This document shows, in pieces, positions 1 through 15,001 of a DNA stretch of 64,000 nucleotides. Both the position numbers and the translations under genes were made by a program. The notes under the pieces are model-generated. The model ran no database searches and had not been told where the DNA came from. It saw only the letters and a program-made list of their open reading frames with translations. The DNA is taken from the NCBI GenBank assembly GCA_026413225.1, contig CM048554.1, positions 52,597,463-52,661,462 on the forward strand, read 5' to 3'. The first letter of the stretch is position 1; every line of letters begins with the position of its first letter. The DNA comes from Otis tarda. Taxonomy: Eukaryota > Chordata > Aves > Otidiformes > Otididae.

Positions 1-1185
1 CGTCTGTATTAGACAGAGCTGTCAGCATCTCGCCTGCAACGAAAAGAGCATCAATATTCTTTGGCAGCAGGCAGGGGAGGCTCTGCACAAAGCCAGAGTT
101 TTAACAGTTTAATGGATGTGCAGAATTGTGAACCTGCAAACTTTTGCTTGGCCACAGTAGATGGTTCAGCCCAACCACCTCCCTCCTTCAGTGTGGCCAC
201 CGCCAGCGGGGAGGGAGAACAGGTCCTCTTCTGACTCGTGTACCTTCTGTGTGGCCACACTGATGACTGAACGGGAACAGCTCCTGAACTGCACAGACTC
301 TCTCTGTGGAACAGAGACTCATTTCGTACAGTACATTTCCAAGCAACTCCTCTCCTCCTGCCCAGGCTTCAAGCAACTTCCCCTCCATGAGATAAACGGC
401 CTCTTCCTCGGCTTGATTACAGCAATCCTAAAATTGGAACTGAGAAGTTAACAGGAAGAAAGAGCTGGGATTTTATTGAGATCAACTCTATTTCTGTCAC
501 GTTGACTGAAATAGGCAGTTGACCTTGTTCTACTTATGACTACCACAGCACAAGCCACAGCTTGTTATCACCAGCAAGAGGCGAGCAGGTACAGCAGGGG
601 CTCCTCGGCACCCTCCGCCCAGGGCTCTCACTCTACTTCACAAAACCCGTGCCTCCCACCACAGTCGAGTGACCAGCAGCCACCCCCATGCAGCCAAAGT
701 CAAGCAACAGGGAAAGTGGAATTTGTATGAATGGGCTTCAAATTTTCACCCTGCTAGTCAACGAGCAAAGTGCTCTGGGTCACAGGATGAGCTCGTTTCC
801 CTCCTCCTCTGCTTCCCTGAGGCAGTGAGCAATAATTATGCTCACCATCTTCCTTACGCTGATACCACAAACCAGTTTAACTGCAGAGGGAGCTTCCCTT
901 GCCAGTCTATTGTACCGAAGGCCAATGAGCCCCTTGTGGGTTTGTGCAGCTTTCATTGAAGAGACTTTCCCTCTGAAAGAGATGAGAGTTTAATCAAAAG
1001 CATCTCCTGCCTCCACAGACCCTCCCTCCCACCAGAAAACCACTCCTTGCTTCCTTCTGCTCTCACAGCTGCCAGCTGGGTCCCACAACACGCCTGTGAT
1101 CTCCCTTCATTTCAGCCCATCAACCACGATGCTGCCAGGACTTCATGGAGGAGGTGCAGGAAGCCAAGCCCCTGCTTATCCCTGC

Positions 1186-1205
1186 AGGTGAGGTGAGGTG
1201 AGGTG
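1186..1205. repeat. AGGTG pentamer microsatellite (4 units)
   Basis: Four perfect head-to-tail copies of the pentamer AGGTG. It is short and has no evident function, but it may be polymorphic in length. Confidence 0.85.
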
Positions 1206-4200
1206 ATGGGGGACGCCAGCTCACAGGTTGCTGCTGTCAAGTTCTTTCCTTGGGAGGTCACTGCCACTTCTAGCTTAGTGTGAGGTGCTGGCCTTGCCAA
1301 GCCTCTGAAAAGGATGTTGTTCCAAGGGGAACAGCATGTTTGCTTGCATGGTTCAGGTGTCTCCTCTTCATTTGTGAGGTGAATATATTAAAGCCACTGG
1401 GAGATAAGGGAAGGACATTGAAGATTAAAGACGGTAGGAGAAAACTACAGAACAATTTGGCTCTCACTGGGTGAGCCTGTCTCCGTGGTTCACGCTTGCG
1501 ACCAAACTTTAAGCAGGCAGACTACACTCCTACCACATAAATCAGTGCAGGTGATTCAGGTAGCAGAGCAGCGGGAGAGTATAACCAGCTGGTCAGTATA
1601 ATCAATGGTTGCAACTGATAAAAATTTTAAGGCAAATCCTGTTCAGTTGACTCATGGGATTGAGGGACTTCCTAAGTGACTTCTACCACTCTTGGTAGAA
1701 GGAAAAACAACATGATGTAATCGAGGGAGAAGAGGAAGCTGGATCCCTCATGCCCAGTTGTGAGAGTACAGTGAGCAGTATTTGCTCGTAAATATAGATT
1801 TTGTGCAAAATGCTTTTTCTTGCTTAGAAGGTAGATCACCCATGCTCTGGTTAGGCTGGCTGCTCCTAATAGGAAATCGCAGGGCCCTTCTCTTTCTTAT
1901 TTAGCAAGGCACAAAAAAACCCTCCAAGTTTATTTAGGGTTAATATTAATGTCCTAGGCATTTCTTACAACTTCTGTTTTCCCATGCTGATGATCCTGCA
2001 GCTGATGGATTGTGAAACCACAGTGCAGGGACTCACACAACAGATGTCAGCAGTGGAGATTACACACTATGGGCTTGCTTCCCCAGCCCACAGAAGATTA
2101 TCACCACAGCTACCATCTACTTGGATACCTCCTTGAGAGATTGATTTGTTCATTGGTCCAATAATCATTTTCCCCCCGTTACCTACTGAAAGCAATTCGG
2201 CATGCAGCCAACAGCTGACCAGTCCTTTGTCTTAACTCCAGTCCAATTCCTGTAGTTCTCCTGACCTCTAATGAGTTCCTTCAGTCTCTATAAGTATCCC
2301 ATTCTCACTAGGCAGCCACATGGCTGCTTCTGAGCTGGCTATAAAGTCCCTACCAGCAAGCAGTGGCCTTGGCTTCAGATCCCAGAAGCGCTTTGCCCTG
2401 CAGCAGGTGCAATGCATTGGAAAGACATCTCTTTGTGACATATTCATGTCATAGTTTTGTGTTACATGGTTTTGTTCTACCTATGGCAGTCTCTCAAGGA
2501 GCACAACTGTAACTTCACTTCAGTGTCTGCTGGTGTCTTTGGTCAGCTCAGCCCTTGTTTCTCTGTACAGCAGCAAACTGCAGATACTGGGAACTGGATG
2601 GCCAAGCTGTAATCACAGACCACTTCACTTCTGCAGAGCAGCACCTGAACTGGTATGCATGGTGGAATTCAGGGAGGTATGGGACTGGCTGTCACTACGG
2701 TAAGGATCATTAGCATGCAACACTGTATTGCTTCATTACTCCACCATGGTCGCCTTCTGCAGGTGATCTCTGTAACTCACGTGTCATCCTCTCAGCTCTG
2801 GCTGGAAGAATCACTACAGATGAAAACAGTGGTAGTGCCAGTCCTCCACAGCTGAGTTGGTGTTGCCCACACCACCCACATGCCAACAACCACACCAACC
2901 CCCAGACTGGCCTTGTTCCTCGCCACTGAAGAACAGTTTAGAGTGAGTTAATAATAAGGGACCTTGTGTGTCCTCAAAGCGTTGTCAGCATGTTGACCAG
3001 TCCTCCATGCCATCTGAGGAAAAGAGGACCTGGCACTTTGCAAGCCAGTCAAAAGGTGCCATACACAGAAGTGGCCCTACAAGCTCCAAAGTGACCACCT
3101 GAGTGATATGATCTTGTCCAAGGGGTGAAGGGTCATGGTCACTTAGAGATTCCAGGTGACTTAAAACCAGACTGTTTAGGATATAAAAAGGTGAGGAGCA
3201 AGCACACAAGGAAGAATCCAGGGCAGCTGTCTCTCAGTCTCAAGATCAAACCAGTAAGAGCGTACCACGACACATGTCAGAATTTCAGTTCTATGTGAAT
3301 CCGACATCAGCAGCAATGCACTGTGAGAGGCTGATGGCATAAACAATGCCTGCATATTTTTCACCATTGTTTCCAAATTCTGCTCACTTTCCTAAATTTT
3401 GCTTTTATAAACATGCTCAAATAATGCTGCTTCCTCTCCTTCTCCAAAATAAGGTGATGAATTACAGAGATCTAATAATAAAGATACAGTAAACTTGCAG
3501 GACTTTGTATGTTATTTATGAGGTGGTGACTCAGCCTTAAAATGCTGCAGAAGCCAGTGGAGGTGGCTGTAACCTAGCAAAAGCGAAAGGTTTTGGTAGC
3601 AAAGTCAAGTAAAACAATCACCTGTATGCCAGGACAGAGCACTATGCAAATATTTCCTAGCTGTGCCAATCCTTTGTGCTGCATTAGGCAGATCAAGCAT
3701 ATTTCCTCAAAACTGAAAAGGATTTTTCCTAGCTGAGCGAGTGCATTTACTATTAGTCTGATTAAAGTAGTTTTCAAATATGACTAATTCCATCTGGCCA
3801 GAAAGAAAGTAAATAACAGCTTTTTTTTCCCCTGTGAGACGCAGCACTAGCACTGCTACGACAAACACTGTCACTCCAGGTATCACATGGGTCTCCTGTG
3901 AGTCCTGTCAATGGACTTTCATTCAGGATTTTAGTCCTCTTCCTTTCTAGGCAGCCATGCCATCCAGATGAGGCACCCAAACCACCCAGATGAGGCACCT
4001 GACCATCGCTGCCTAAATTAGATGCCACCCCCAGATCCCTCCAGTGCTCTGAGTCACCGCCCCTGTTCACTGCGTATCGCAGGAGATCTAAGAGGAGATG
4101 CCAAAGTCAACAGTGCGAGTAATTACTCACGGTTTTAATCTAATCGAAGGAGTGTAAAAATAAAAAGTGATGATATAATGAAGTGAAAGATTCTTTCTTG

Positions 4201-6913
4201 ATGAGTGTTAATTAAGGCACTGTCACACAGCCCCTGTGGGAGCTGTGAGTAGATTATGGTCTTCAGGTGGGGCCACAGATATGGGTCTGCTGAGCCTATG
4301 GCCATTACAGGATTAAAGTTCAGCAAGGGGCAGTTATATCCCTGCACTCATCCTGCAAGAGAAAACTCTCCTTCACCATCTCCCTGATCCCTTTTGGCTC
4401 TTCCACTTCCCAAAGAGGGGATTACACCCTTCATCTGATGTAAGATATTCCGGTTCCCCTCCACATCCCGACTCCATTCTGCTTCTCTGCTTGACCAGGG
4501 AAAATCCACCCAATAAGCAGTGATCAGGCACACATGGTGTTTCGGAAACACCACAGAAAATCACTAAGGAAGAACAATTTTTCCAAGAGGTATTTCCAGA
4601 GGCATTGCAGTAGACATACGCATTGACAACAGCAGCTACTAGATCCCCGTGTGTTTGTATAGGCACAACACATGTTCAGGGAGATTTATCTTCTCTGGTT
4701 TTTTACTTCCTACAGTGCAGAATGACCTCTTCAGAAATAAGCACTCCAAAGGGACTTTTCCCATTGTATTATTGAAGATGTACTTCCCTACCCACATGGG
4801 CAGGCTGACATCACAATTCAGCAATGGTTAGCAGTAGCAGCACTGCTCAGGGGCTGGTGGAGGACAGAAAGGGATGAGCACTGGAGCTTCATTACTCTTT
4901 AAGGGCACGGATCATCTACTAATGATCCAAAAATAAAAATGTAAAGGATTGAAACTTATGGTTTGCATTATCTTAAAAAAAAAAAAAAAAGAAAACCAAC
5001 AACTTTCTGGTATCATGGCCAAACAGTGGACAGCAAATATCACAACTTGGGCCGGCCTCGTGTGCAGAAGCACCAGTAGGCACAGCTGAGTATGTCAGCG
5101 TGCCTGGGTGCTGTTCCCACTGGCGTACATGGAGCAGCTCTGGGGTGTGTTATACATTCAGCCATATGGCAACCTGCCCATTTTGAGGACAGAGAACAAG
5201 CTCTGGGTCCATGCTTGGATAATTTCCCTTGTAGCTCCGTGCCCCATACCTGCAAACTGCATGTATAAATCTGTGCATGCAGCTAACAGATGGAAGCAAA
5301 CCTATTTACTATAAATTTTGCCAAGAATGGGGAACCTACACTATAAAAACCATACCTTGTGTGTGTTGAGAGTTAGAGATGAGCAACTCAATGTCAGTTT
5401 TTAGCTCCAAACTAATTTTAATGGCTGAACCGTAAGCACTCAAACAACAGGGTAATGGAAGTTGTCAGAAGCCCTTATCTGCAGCAACTCTGCCAGCAGC
5501 TGCTGTGATGCTGCTTCTCACTGCTAACATTTTTTTTTCTCAAAAGAATCCTGTCTCCTAGTTATCTGCAGGACGAGCAGAACAGGGATTGAGAAATGTG
5601 CAGCAAAATTGTTTCAGACCCATGGAGGCTCTGATAATGAATCACCAAAGCTTTCCCTGCCAGGGAAGACATTTCTAATCCCAAGCACTACTTCTCCTCT
5701 GCCCTTGTCCTCCCAGCGCTTTCTTGCCAGGGCATCAAGACCAGAAGAGAAGAGGGGTCCTGCAGTTCCCAGGCATCCCTGTTTTTGTCCTGTCCATTGA
5801 CTGGCCCCCTCCCAACTCTTGGATCACAGCTTCGTTCCCAGGAGGGGCTGGGATAGCGCAGGGCACCCATGGCAGGGATAAACTCTGCTCCTGGTGAAGG
5901 AAATAATGATGCTCCCACCTACAGATTTAACAAAATCAGCACCCCTTTGGCTTTTGATTTAGATACCACCTACATCTGACTACACTGCCTGTGATTAGCA
6001 CTAATTGTAAATGCCATGGGAGTGAGCAATGTCTTCTGTGTTAAACACAGAGCAAACACAAACAATTAGTGCTCGATACACAAATAAGGAATTGCTTCAT
6101 CAGGTGAAGAATGTATGCAATTGCCACAATGGACTATAAACTGCAAATATAAGTCCTCTCATCCACAGCATTTCTTAAAAGACTGCATTGTATTATAAAA
6201 TTACACATCCTTTCAAAATAGATGAAATAAAAGCTCAGGAGGACAATTGTGTGATGTTATGGATATTTCATTCATGACTAATGATTTTCTGGCAAACTTT
6301 GTGTAAATGAAACTTCAGCTTGGGCTCAGTAGAGTGTTGGGGGCTTCCAAGCATTCTATCATCCTGGCTGGATTGACATCCTGCAGCCTGGTCTGCCAGG
6401 GAACAACTGGGACCTCAAGCCACCGCTCAGAGGCCTGGGACATGCACAGTCCACTAAGGTATTGCAAAGAAACACTGATGTCAGGAAGAGCTCAGAAATG
6501 TTTGTTTAAACTGTAAACTTTGGTGTGAGGATCTTATACAGTGCAGATTTGAGGAGGGAACAGGGAGAGGAAGGGAAAAGGAGGTTGTTTTAACCTGATT
6601 GCTTGTTCAGCCCATTATAAAGAAAAGCTTTTGCAAAATTCAAATCTAGCTTAGTGTAGGATTTGGGAACATGCATGGGTAAGCAGCTGGGAGGCTTTGT
6701 TTCGATTTTTTTTCCTTGATATTGCTGTCTTCCTTGCTACATTTGCTGAGGTCAGTATATAAAATGGAGCCTGCAAGCAAAAAGGTGATAAACGCAACCC
6801 TTCTCCTTGACAATGTCATGCCTTCGCACTTTTCAGCTGTAAAACTTAGTGAGGTCTATAACAACTATGCATATTAAACAGTTTCAATTTACATAGTGTG
6901 CATAGGTATATTT

Positions 6914-6936
6914 ACACACACACACACACACACACA
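6914..6936. repeat. AC dinucleotide microsatellite
   Basis: About eleven uninterrupted AC units. This is an ordinary simple repeat and a likely length-polymorphic marker. Confidence 0.95.
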
Positions 6937-9174
6937 AAATGCTTCTGGTGACTCCCTCCATGCTATACAAACAAATTGGTGTTGCAGGCAATCCCAGTGA
7001 CCCGCCTGCTGTGGCACTCAGCCTCTGAGAGCAAAGAGATTCAGCAAAAGACTGAATGAACCCCTCAGTGGACAACCAAGGAACAGCTACAATATCCAAG
7101 CCTTGGCAAATGCTCCTGAAGACGACACTCATTAGTGTCTTTGATTTCTTCTAACAGATTTGTTAGGAGCAGTCTCATTAGCCCTCTAAGTCTTTCATTC
7201 ACTCTCTTAATCCCACTTGCTTCTTGACCTCCAGACTCTCCCTGAAAGGAATTTCCCCATGTTAATTATGCCTGTGTAAAACAGAGTGTTATTACTCCTC
7301 ACGCATTTGCTGCCTCCTAATTTTTCTGGGATACTCCCACACTGTGAGAAGCACTGTAAAAATTTGGTGACCTAACCTCCCCAATTCACGTGCTTGTTAG
7401 CTGAGTGAAAAAGGCTGTGATAATCTCAGGCGGTTTCAGTGAGCCTTTCCATAATCTTCTGGTTTGATCTTTCCCATGGCAGGAGCCTTCCTGCTCCTCT
7501 GTGGCTTTATTCCCCTGTTAATGAAAAAAATGCCCAGGAGAAGAGTCACCTTTGGGTCCAAATGATGAGCTCACTCATCTTCATCAAGAGACAATGTTGC
7601 ACAACTTGCAATCGTTCACGACGGTTATGACTGGAGTTCATCAGTCATGGTCAGGTTCGAAGTACAGGAAACACTTTAAGTGAAAAACATTCATTATCAA
7701 ACTATGGAAAAGGGAAACGAAAGGTGATTCATGAGCTTTAACCATTTAGAAATCAGAACTGACACAGAGGTGGTAATTACACTGGAAAAGTGGTGCAGTG
7801 TATAAAGAAATAAATTAATATTTTTGGTGACTACCCTCTGACCTGCATGCCTGCATGCAGCTCACAACCTGGCAGGTCACAGAGAGAGGATTTTCTTTTC
7901 CGAGAGAACTATGCATAACCCTTGTGGGGTGAGGGAAGAGAGGTTTTGCTGAAATGCCACCACCACCAGAGGGTATAACATGTACCCAAGTGTTTCACGG
8001 TGCCACAGTTAAACAGCAGTCAGGTGGATGTGCTATAAAACATGGCAATACCCTATGGATGCTGCAGTGCCCCCTGGGACTCAACAGATTTCAAGAACAA
8101 GACTCCTCAGGCTGCAAAACACCTTCCTGGTGGTGCAGTACCACAGCTCCATAACCCTTTGAGCCCCCTGCTTAGAGAAAGGATCTGAGCGCACGCTATG
8201 CACAAATACGAATTCACAGGCAGGATATGGGTCTCTCAACTTTTCAGCTCAGATCTACTTGACCAAATTAGCCAGTTTATTTTTGTTTTCCTCTGAAGAT
8301 ACCTCTTTTCTGGCAGAAAAACAGAAGATTCATACACTTCTTCTATGCTGATGGAATTTTTCCAGGCTTGCAGGCTCTTAGAGCTGCACAGATACCAGAG
8401 AGCAGATACCACCCGGGCTGTAAAGCCAGGCATTGGTATTCCAGGTCCTGCAGTATCAAAGGAGCATGATAACCCATCAGTAACGCAGTACTGTGCACCC
8501 ACCGTACAGTAGGAAGACAGTATTTCTTGGGATAGCTGTGGGCAAGTGTTGTCAAATGTCTCAGACTGCTCCTTTCTGCACAGACATCAGGAGCTAAATA
8601 TTACAGTGCATTTAAAAGTTTTTTTGCCTTACAGTTCCCTTGGCACTTCATTTTGTGTAGCCCATGGAGCATTACATCCAATTCTATACGGCTGCCTGCA
8701 AAATAGTAAGCATCATCAGCTGCCTGAAAGTTGATGTGATATTACAAGGAGACATCTTTGTATATAGTAAAATACTCGCCCTCCCGCAATATATATACTT
8801 ATCATAAATCAGTACGTTAAAAATAACCACTTATGTTAGCATAAGATATAATGAACTATGTTAGACTCATTCAACCCAGTTTAGTCACCACACATATCCC
8901 ATTTGAAAAACAGCATGAGTAATTCTGAGTGGAAACCTGAAAAAATGAGTAACCAAGGCCAACGGTAACAATGAGGCCAATGTCCGCTCTCATGTTAGTC
9001 AGAACAGCTCCAAGGACAGCAAGGGAGCTTTGCCTTTTTATGCCACTTGAGGCTCGTGCCCTTAATTACAAAGGGATAGTGGAAGCTTTCAAGAAATCTT
9101 TTTACTAATCCCAAAGAAGGGCAGATATTTTGCCGCTACTACCAGACCTAGTAGTAACAACCTATTGATTGAAG

Positions 9175-9294
9175 AATCATAGAATCTTTAAGGTTGGAAA
9201 AGACCTCAAAGATCATCAAGTCCAACCATCAACCTAACACCACCATGCCTACTAAATCATGTCCCGAAGTGCCATGTCTACACGTTCTTTGAAC
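9175..9294 (-). mobile_element. CR1 LINE, 3' end fragment
   Basis: Read on the minus strand this is the 3' terminal untranslated part of a chicken-repeat-1 (CR1) retrotransposon. It begins with the AATCATAGAATC-type tail complement, then the conserved block AGGTTGGAAAAGACCTC and ATCATCAAGTCCAACC. The match to the 23.35-kb and 38.2-kb copies in this window continues through the segment ending near TTCTTTGAAC and then stops, so the copy is 5' truncated to about 120 bp. CR1 elements are typically 5' truncated on insertion. It has no coding content. Confidence 0.93.
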
Positions 9295-12200
9295 AGAAGG
9301 CTTCGCTCCACATAAGCACATGCCTCGAGCATTTCTGACGGACCAAACATTTAACATTTTGTTGCCTTAGAGAAACAAGTGACCAGCTCTGATATGGCTC
9401 ACCTCTCCTGTTACTCTCAGTCTGACCCTGACCCCATGGAAGAGTTTCCCCCTCCCCAGTTATGTCTACTGCCATGGATGGGCCAGATCTGCAGCCAGCA
9501 ATGATGAGCACAACAGCACCGGCCTATCCAGCTGCTAGTCCAGGCTTGCCTGATGAATCCAACAACAGAACCATTGCCTTCAGCTTACATGCTCCATTAA
9601 TATATGCTCAGGACCTGTATCTTGAGAAGAAAAGACCTGGGAAATGATTACAAGGATTATTCAATGGTGTATTAGTGGTGCACAGCATTCAAGAACCTGT
9701 ATTCCAGGTTTGATAGTGAAATAAACATCCTGGCCCTACTGAAGACACCACAGATTTGCCACTGATCTCCAGCTGAATGGAAGAACTGAACATCATGCAG
9801 GAGCAAGGCAGAAATAAAATTTTACTAAGTATCACGTGGGAGATCACTATGTCAAAAGCCTGGCTTTAATCCTGACTTTCAAGTGGCATTTTGTTAGCCC
9901 TAAGGTGTGGCCTGCATTACCATTGTCCCACTACCGGTATGCCAGGAGAAGCAGTGCCTTGCTGAATGAATGATAGATGGAGGATGGCAGACAACGGAAA
10001 GCCTTCTAAAATAACTCTTTATATATAGATACACACGCATGGATGCACAGAAACTAACCAGGTGGAGGGCTGAGGTTCTTTGTTCTTTTTTTAATCACAA
10101 AGTTTCCTTGAGTGCTTAAAACTCAAAATGGACAAATTCTCATTTCACATACTCCTCCAAATCTCCCTCCACCTCCCACATGCAGCTGGCCAACGCGGAC
10201 TTTTCAGCCTCACAGAGTTCCCTGTTGTGCAGAGACACAGCGCAAGGTGCACGTGGCACCTCTGTCCCACCTAAGCTTCTAGGTACAGCTAATGTGAATC
10301 AGAAAGTGTGACAAGGGCTCCCGGTCACCCAGAGGAGTGGGCTTTACCCGCAACCACTGCCACAGTCCATCCTTATCTAGGAGATACAAATAAAGCGGTC
10401 TACAAATCTCCAAAATTTTCCCCATGCTTCCTCATACATCACACACCAGACGTGCAAGAGATGTGCAGCACTTGCATCAGGCAGGCTCTTGCCACATCAT
10501 CCCCCTTCTATCCAGAGCCCCAGCTGGAGTAAAACCCTTGCCACTCCTGCAACACCTCCCTAATGCGCTCATGGTCATGAGCTGCCCATCCCTAAGATGC
10601 CCTGGCCTGAACAGTCACCTCAGGGAAGGTTCATCTTCGGAGAGGAGCAACCTCCCAGTCTGTCACACATCCTCCACCCCAGAGGAGTCCAGTTAGTCAA
10701 GAAAGCAAGTAGGAGGCAGCAGGGACATGTGGACACATCTCTCATCGTACTTTCCCTGGCAAGTAGCTCAGCTGGCTTTCTCCAAGGCAGGTCTTTAAAG
10801 CAGGATAAGCAGAGATGACTACACTTGTAGGCAGAGACTCTACACCCATTTATCTTCTGGTAAGGATCTGGCCCCTTTCTATTTATCCATGCCAAGGTCT
10901 CTGTTTTCACACATTACATTTCTACACCAGCACTTCAATCAACCTCTTCAGGCCAGCATCCAGCAATCATGAACAAGCATACCCAAATAAGAGGGCAGTA
11001 ACAGGAAGAAATCTATCCCAAAAGGGGAAAAAAATACTCTAGTCATGCCTTTATACAATCAACACACCTCTGAATCCAAAACACTCACTTTTCCTGCAAT
11101 GCCTTGTGATACAGAGGTCATGAAATGCAATCTAACCAAATAGATGCTGTGAGGTCTTCATAAGGCTTCCACTTTGGATTATCCTTCTTGGAAAGTCCCC
11201 AATAGCTGCAGATGAGCCCCACCTCTGGAAACCCCCTACTTGTTGCATTTCAATCCCTTTTGTCTATGGACAAAACCCAAGCTGTGTGCTTTGCTCTCCT
11301 ACGCGGGTACCGCGAGGCCAATCTTGCATGAACGTTTGGAAAGAAGAGGAGGCAGAGGTTATTTTTGGCTACTCAGATAAGGAAAGAAGTACAGACTGAG
11401 GAAGACAGGGAAGAATTAGACACGCTTCATTTGGCATTTATTGTCCTACCAGGGGCAAGGGGAAGATCAGATTGAAGAGGCTGCAGGCGGGAGAATCACG
11501 CGTATCAGATCCGGCTCTTCCCCATGCTCCTGGCCCTTCTGCAGCCTGAGTCAGGCTGAGGGGATATATCATGACCACGGGGACCACGCTAAGTTCTCTG
11601 CCACGGAGAGGTGGCCTTAACCAGCACAGGGATGGCAGAATCATTCCCTCATCCCACTTGGCTGTCTGGAAGGAGCAGCTCAGCAGCCCTCCAAGGCCTG
11701 GGGTGACCAAGTCCCTCCTGGGTGACCTAGTAGCTGTAGCCACCAAGTGAATGCAATGACCACTCACAGACCATGTCAGCTTTAAAAACTACCAGCAAAC
11801 CTCAGGGATAGCTGCAGTCCCTGTGCCATGTCCCTCTCCCCTGTGCCAAGCAGATCTTGGCACGAAAAAGAGCTTGGCCTGATAAACTGAGGGCTTTCCT
11901 TCAACACAATCAATGCTGGCAGCCACGATGAGTGTGTTTGAGGGCAGACACGTGGTTGGCACCACGCAGCACTAATGTGTTGGTCTTCAGCAGCAAGGAG
12001 AGCTGCCTCCTCCCCTCACAAAGGGTTAAAGTGATGTGATCTCATGCACAGAGGGGGGACACAGCGTGGTGCCAAAAACCAGGTCCCTGCTGCCAGCCTG
12101 AAGTTGCCCTGCATGAAGGACCCAACTGTTCCTTGGCCAAATTGCTGCAGAAGTGGGTCTGCAGGAAGCTTTCCATCACAGCTCCTAATGGGACATAAAG

Positions 12201-14977
12201 AGAAGCAATTTTCACTTGGGATAACATTGGTTATGACTTGTTTGCCAAAACTGGAGGAGCAGTGACGTTTCTGTCGTCTGCTACAAGGAGCCACACCATC
12301 AGCTCTTCTCTTGTTACCTCATCAGAAATGGAAACCGAAAAAACCTGAAATATCTCAACAGTTGCTGCCCCACGGCTGTGTGCAGTCACATCCATAGAAC
12401 CAAGGGCTCACAACCTGCTGAGGTTAGGCGGAGAGTCCACCTCCAAATCCTGGGGAGGAGGGCTGAGCAAGAACCCAAATTGCTGTGACCTTCCCAGTGG
12501 CCTTGCTATGTGATGGAGTGAATCTCCTCGAAGACTACATGATGCTGCCGTGTTTTGTATTTTGTCTGCCACTCTCCAAGCTCTTTCTAGGCCTCAACTC
12601 CTTGTGCTATTTAATACTTTGATAAGATAGGCTAGTACTGCCATTCCCACCTTCTAGAGGGAGAAAAGGGGATAAAAATGTGAAGCATCAGTCCATGACA
12701 GTGGAAATGGGTCTCAGCAGTCCTGAGTTAGACCCTAGATTTGCCTTAGCAGCAAGTCCAGCCTTCTTCTTTTCTCTGGTGCTTCTTACAGGTCTGAACT
12801 TGGATCTCTGAAGGTAAAAGAAAATGAAAGGAGGTTGTGGTCCTGTTACTTGAGTAAAAAGAGGAAGCTAACACTCAACAGATAAAGCTTTTATTAAGTA
12901 AGCTCTAGGTCAGACCAAATTCTGCATCATATGGGTCCTTGAATAGCACCATTTCCTTTAAGAGAACTGTACCAGTCATAAAATGATACTGACAGTTTTA
13001 CATGACTAATGATGGGGAAACACTAAGATGAAGCAGCAGTCACTTATTAGACATTTAGCGACTAATTAAGATGCAGGTAAAAGGGATAAACTCTGAAGGA
13101 GGCAGGTCACGGGCAGTCGGTCACACCTACAGTCAGCTCTGCACCAGTGCGTACATCCCGGGTCCCGAGGGGGCTGACTCTGATACCACCATCACACCTA
13201 TACAACCCCACTGATTCAGGTGGCATCTCTGGGGGGTTACTCGGTGTAACCACCCGCTCACAGCAGGGCTTTCCTCAAAGATGCACCTGACCTTGAAGCC
13301 AGACCCCACCGCTCAGCTTTTCTACAGAGTTTTAGTAATTATAGTGGAGAAGAGGGAGGGAGTGGGGAGGCAATCCCCAATCCAGCCATCAAGCTGCAGG
13401 GACTTCCAGGTAGTCCGTTCCCCACCCTGGAAGGGATGTGATGAAACATTTGTGCAGTACAAGCTGTTTCATGCTGAGTTGCTGCATGCGTAGTCAGCGC
13501 TGCGTAAAACCCACCACGGCCGCATCACGAATCTGGGTCAGCATCTTGACGCACCCCGTGGAAATGAATCCTCCCTCTCTCTGCCCTGGCTCTGGTTGGG
13601 GTATGCACCAGGATCGTCTTTCCTTCATATCCCCTAGTTTGACTGGGATTTTCATTCACTAGCCTTCACCCACAAAACACACCCACCCATCATTTTTTGG
13701 ATGCATTCCCAAATTCATTTCAAGACCCCAGCAGCCGCAGAGTGGACATTTTGAGCGAGTGAAATGCAAAAGAAAATCCACATGGAACAATGTGCCTTGC
13801 AGCTGGCATCTCAAGTGAACAAAATCATGGTGTGCCCCAGATTTGCTGCAACTGCCCTGGGAAAGGTTTTTCAAAAGCCACTGTTGTGCAAGTGCTTCTG
13901 CTGCGCTGCGTTCATTAAAGTCTCCTCCTAATCTCCAGTGAATATTTGCCCAAGGCCCACAGCCCATGTCTTAAAACTGATGTGAGGCTGGAAGTCTCTG
14001 ATAAAGGAAAACACAAGATAGCAGCAGCAAGAGATATCAAAGGTCAGAGTTGAAATATACTGCAGGTCCAAGCAATTTCATCCGGTTCCCACTGGCACGC
14101 CACACTTCCCCCTACATATTACAGACAGAAGATAACACACGAGCTACAGTGTCCATGGGGCAAGGTCCAGCACAGAACTAAGACCCCACCTCAGCTGTGC
14201 CTGCCCTGTAGCAGCCTCGGGGAGGAGGTACCAGGGCATCCTGCCAGACATCAGGCACCGGCAGAGGCATCCCTGCTCCCTGCCTCCGGGGTCAGGAGCC
14301 ACGGTCTCTCATGGCTGATGGACTCCTTTAGATCTAAACCGTCTCGCAGTTGGGGAAAGGCCTGAAATCTTTTCCCCAGACTTTCAAAGGGCTCATAGAT
14401 TCATTTTCAGTGCATAGCCGTTTCCATCTCTTCTCTCCCTGCATCAGAAATATCGGTTACACAGGCAACCACCTCCCTGCTGTTACGGGCTGCGTTCTGC
14501 CTGACTGGGAAACACAAATGGCCATCCCTTTGATCCTTCTGAGCTAATTAAGCCTTGATAGTAACAGGAAAGGAAAGCCATTTGGGGAAAATTGTATCTC
14601 ATTCCCCATTGTCCCAAAGAAGATTTCCTCCAAGCCCACTACTTCAGGGAAAGAAAAAGAAAAAAAAAAAGGAAAAAAAAGTCATTAAAAAGACCTGCAC
14701 TTAAATCAAGGTAGCAAGGATAAGTCTAGAGACTTTCTTGGCAGGGTACTAGCAGAAAAAGGTCCAACAGCTGTACACAAAAGTGAATTTTTATGTTTGG
14801 CTGGTTTGATTTTTTTTTGTTCCACTTGGTCTTAGGGAGCTGGGCTGCACCAAGAATAACAGCTCAGTTCCCAGGTTCTCTGTTGCATGAAAACAAGTCC
14901 CAAAGCACCTGACTTGAAGTAACTGCTCCCAAACAAAGACAGTTCTTTGAGTTGATTAGGCATAGCGGAATCTAGGG

Positions 14978-15001
14978 TTTGGAGAAATTATTCTCTCCAA
15001 A
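14978..15001. repeat. Small inverted repeat (8-bp stem, 8-nt spacer)
   Basis: TTTGGAGA and its complement TCTCCAAA face each other across an AT-rich 8-base spacer. This could be a chance hairpin; there is no U-tract or gene end to suggest a terminator. Confidence 0.6.

Larger units (their letters stand above)
1..9174. other. Non-coding stretch, no gene recognised
   Basis: I see no exon with a recognisable protein domain, no repeat of a family I know, and no RNA gene in this stretch. Open frames are all under 100 codons, lie on both strands at random, and show no conserved motif. The visible structure is limited to a four-unit AGGTG pentamer run (1186-1205), an A-tract near 4977-4990 and an AC microsatellite (6914-6936). 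It is most simply intergenic or intronic bird DNA. Distant enhancers or poorly conserved non-coding RNAs could be present and would not be visible by eye. Confidence 0.6.

Noticed and set aside
6914-6936. AC run as part of a CRISPR-like or satellite array
   Set aside because: It is a plain dinucleotide microsatellite. No spaced repeats of 20-40 bases occur anywhere in the window.
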